From Kordia sp965283645 (GTDB lineage: Bacteria > Bacteroidota > Bacteroidia > Flavobacteriales > Flavobacteriaceae), in assembly GCF_965283645.1 (NCBI RefSeq), contig NZ_CBDIPG010000001.1:4774001-4838000 (forward strand): a stretch of 64,000 nucleotides of DNA. The letters are read 5' to 3'. How positions within the stretch are numbered: the stretch's first letter is position 1; the number at the start of each line of letters is the position of its first letter. A program made the position numbers and the translations under genes. The notes under the pieces are model-generated. The model ran no database searches and had not been told where the DNA came from. It worked only from the letters and a program-made list of their open reading frames with translations. Below, piece by piece: positions 63,217 to 64,000 of the stretch.

Positions 63217-64000
63217 TTACTTTTTTGTTGTAATAATAATAACTCCATTTTTCCCTTTTTCTCCATATAATGAGGTTGCAGAATTTCCTTTTAGTACAGA
63301 AACGCTTTTAATTTTATTAGAATCTAAATTTTTCAAAGAACCATCTTTTTTCACTTCTCCATCAACTACAATCAATGGTTTTTTATTATCAGAGTTTGTA
63401 AAAACAATTTTATTGCCTTTTTCTTCGATGACTTCCATTTCGGTTTCTTCATTTTTATCGCTTCCAACAAAAATAAAGCTATTATTCTTTCCATTTTTAA
63501 TTTCAATTTCCTCTTCAATAATCTCGTCTGGAGACACTTCTTTTCCATTGACAATAATAACTTCTTTTCCATCTACTTGCTTAATGTTGATCGTCTTAAC
63601 ATCATCTTTCTGAGTCCAAGTTTTTGATGTTCCATCTTTACTATTTTTATAGCGAGATTTTATAACATATTTCTTTTTACCTTTCGTTCCTTTACCTTCT
63701 TCATCAGAATGAAACTCATACGCCGTACTCGCATGATATTTTCCTTTAGATGAACTAATAATCAGTTGATCGCTTTGCTTTCCAACTCTAATCGTTGGAA
63801 TTGTCTTATCTTCTTTCGATGCAAACGTTGCGCTTGCAGTATTATCTTTTCCTTCTTTTAATTCTATAGTAATGCTTGTGATTTCTTTATTCTTGTTAAA
63901 ATCTACATTGCTGTATTTCATCTTAAGTCCAGTAGCCGCAAACATTTTTTTAATAGCTTTCAACTCTTCAATAGTTGTATTCTTTGTAATTTCAACTATT
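63217..64000 (-). CDS. BlaR1/M56-like protein C-terminal part with TonB-plug-like end (runs off right edge)
   Basis: Open to the right edge; 261 codons visible. It begins IVEITKNTTIEELKAIKKMF ... KYSNVDFNKNKEITSITIEL, a segment typical of the extracytoplasmic part of flavobacterial M56 (BlaR1-type) peptidases. It has Gly/Lys-rich repeats and ends IKSVSVLKGNSATSLYGEKG, the TonB-dependent receptor plug motif that these proteins share. The membrane and metallopeptidase domains must lie beyond the window. Confidence 0.75.
   Translation of the reverse strand, partial: IVEITKNTTIEELKAIKKMFAATGLKMKYSNVDFNKNKEITSITIELKEGKDNTASATFASKEDKTIPTIRVGKQSDQLIISSSKGKYHASTAYEFHSDEEGKGTKGKKKYVIKSRYKNSKDGTSKTWTQKDDVKTINIKQVDGKEVIIVNGKEVSPDEIIEEEIEIKNGKNNSFIFVGSDKNEETEMEVIEEKGNKIVFTNSDNKKPLIVVDGEVKKDGSLKNLDSNKIKSVSVLKGNSATSLYGEKGKNGVIIITTKK

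Overview
The window is AT-rich DNA from a marine-type member of the Flavobacteriaceae. A Kordia-like genome is my best guess, from protein style only. Signs are the Bacteroidetes promoter (TTTG, 19 bp, TATATTTG) in front of the tRNA gene, weak ribosome binding sites, many short secreted proteins, a BlaR1/TonB-plug type protein, and IS982, IS66 and IS256 elements.

Layout. 1-4165 is the start of a non-ribosomal peptide synthetase gene running off the left edge. 5.1-9.6 kb holds a PI-PLC-like protein and a four-gene two-component operon. 9.7-15.6 kb is a patchwork of small accessory genes (a 2OG-Fe dioxygenase next to a Cys/Trp-tailed protein, a possible nuclease), an IS256 remnant and one broken gene. 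It is marked by a dispersed ~99 bp element whose five copies all have the same orientation and each abut a hairpin.

15.8-23.0 kb is a tightly coupled seven-gene minus-strand operon: aldo/keto reductase, FKBP-like protein, LpxA-like acyltransferase, UDP-GlcNAc 2-epimerase-like enzyme, membrane protein, NACHT NTPase fused to a formylglycine-generating-enzyme (FGE) domain, and alpha/beta hydrolase. 24.0-42.3 kb is a plus-strand cluster of exported proteins: two TPR-CHAT proteases, two caspase-fold proteases (one with WD40 repeats, one with DUF4384), a CHASE2-like membrane sensor and accessory secreted proteins, ending in a decayed TPR lipoprotein. 42.5-55.1 kb is a nine-gene minus-strand operon. 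It joins an ABC three-component system (MBL hydrolase, trypsin-like effector, middle component, Rad50-like ATPase), a patatin phospholipase and a Wadjet/MukBEF-like SMC set with a TOPRIM nuclease subunit.

55.9-60.8 kb contains IS982 and IS66 elements. Between them is a gene-free region holding two strictly phased arrays of degenerate 11 bp units (25 and 26 units), followed by diverged copies of the same 20 bp flank. 61.0-62.8 kb is a large serine recombinase whose last codons are read from the antisense strand of an intact tRNA-Arg(ACG) gene. The right end has a small conserved protein and the C-terminal part of a BlaR1-like protein.

How the genes may work together. Most of 10-55 kb looks like an accessory or defence island: peptidase, NACHT, SMC and phospholipase modules, each in its own operon. 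A 16 bp palindrome (TTACGG-N4-CCGTAA, or one base off) precedes three of the modules and may mark shared regulation. The least explained structures are the 11 bp arrays, the composite ABC-3C/patatin/Wadjet-like operon, the NACHT-FGE operon with sugar-nucleotide enzymes, and the exported caspase/CHAT cluster.
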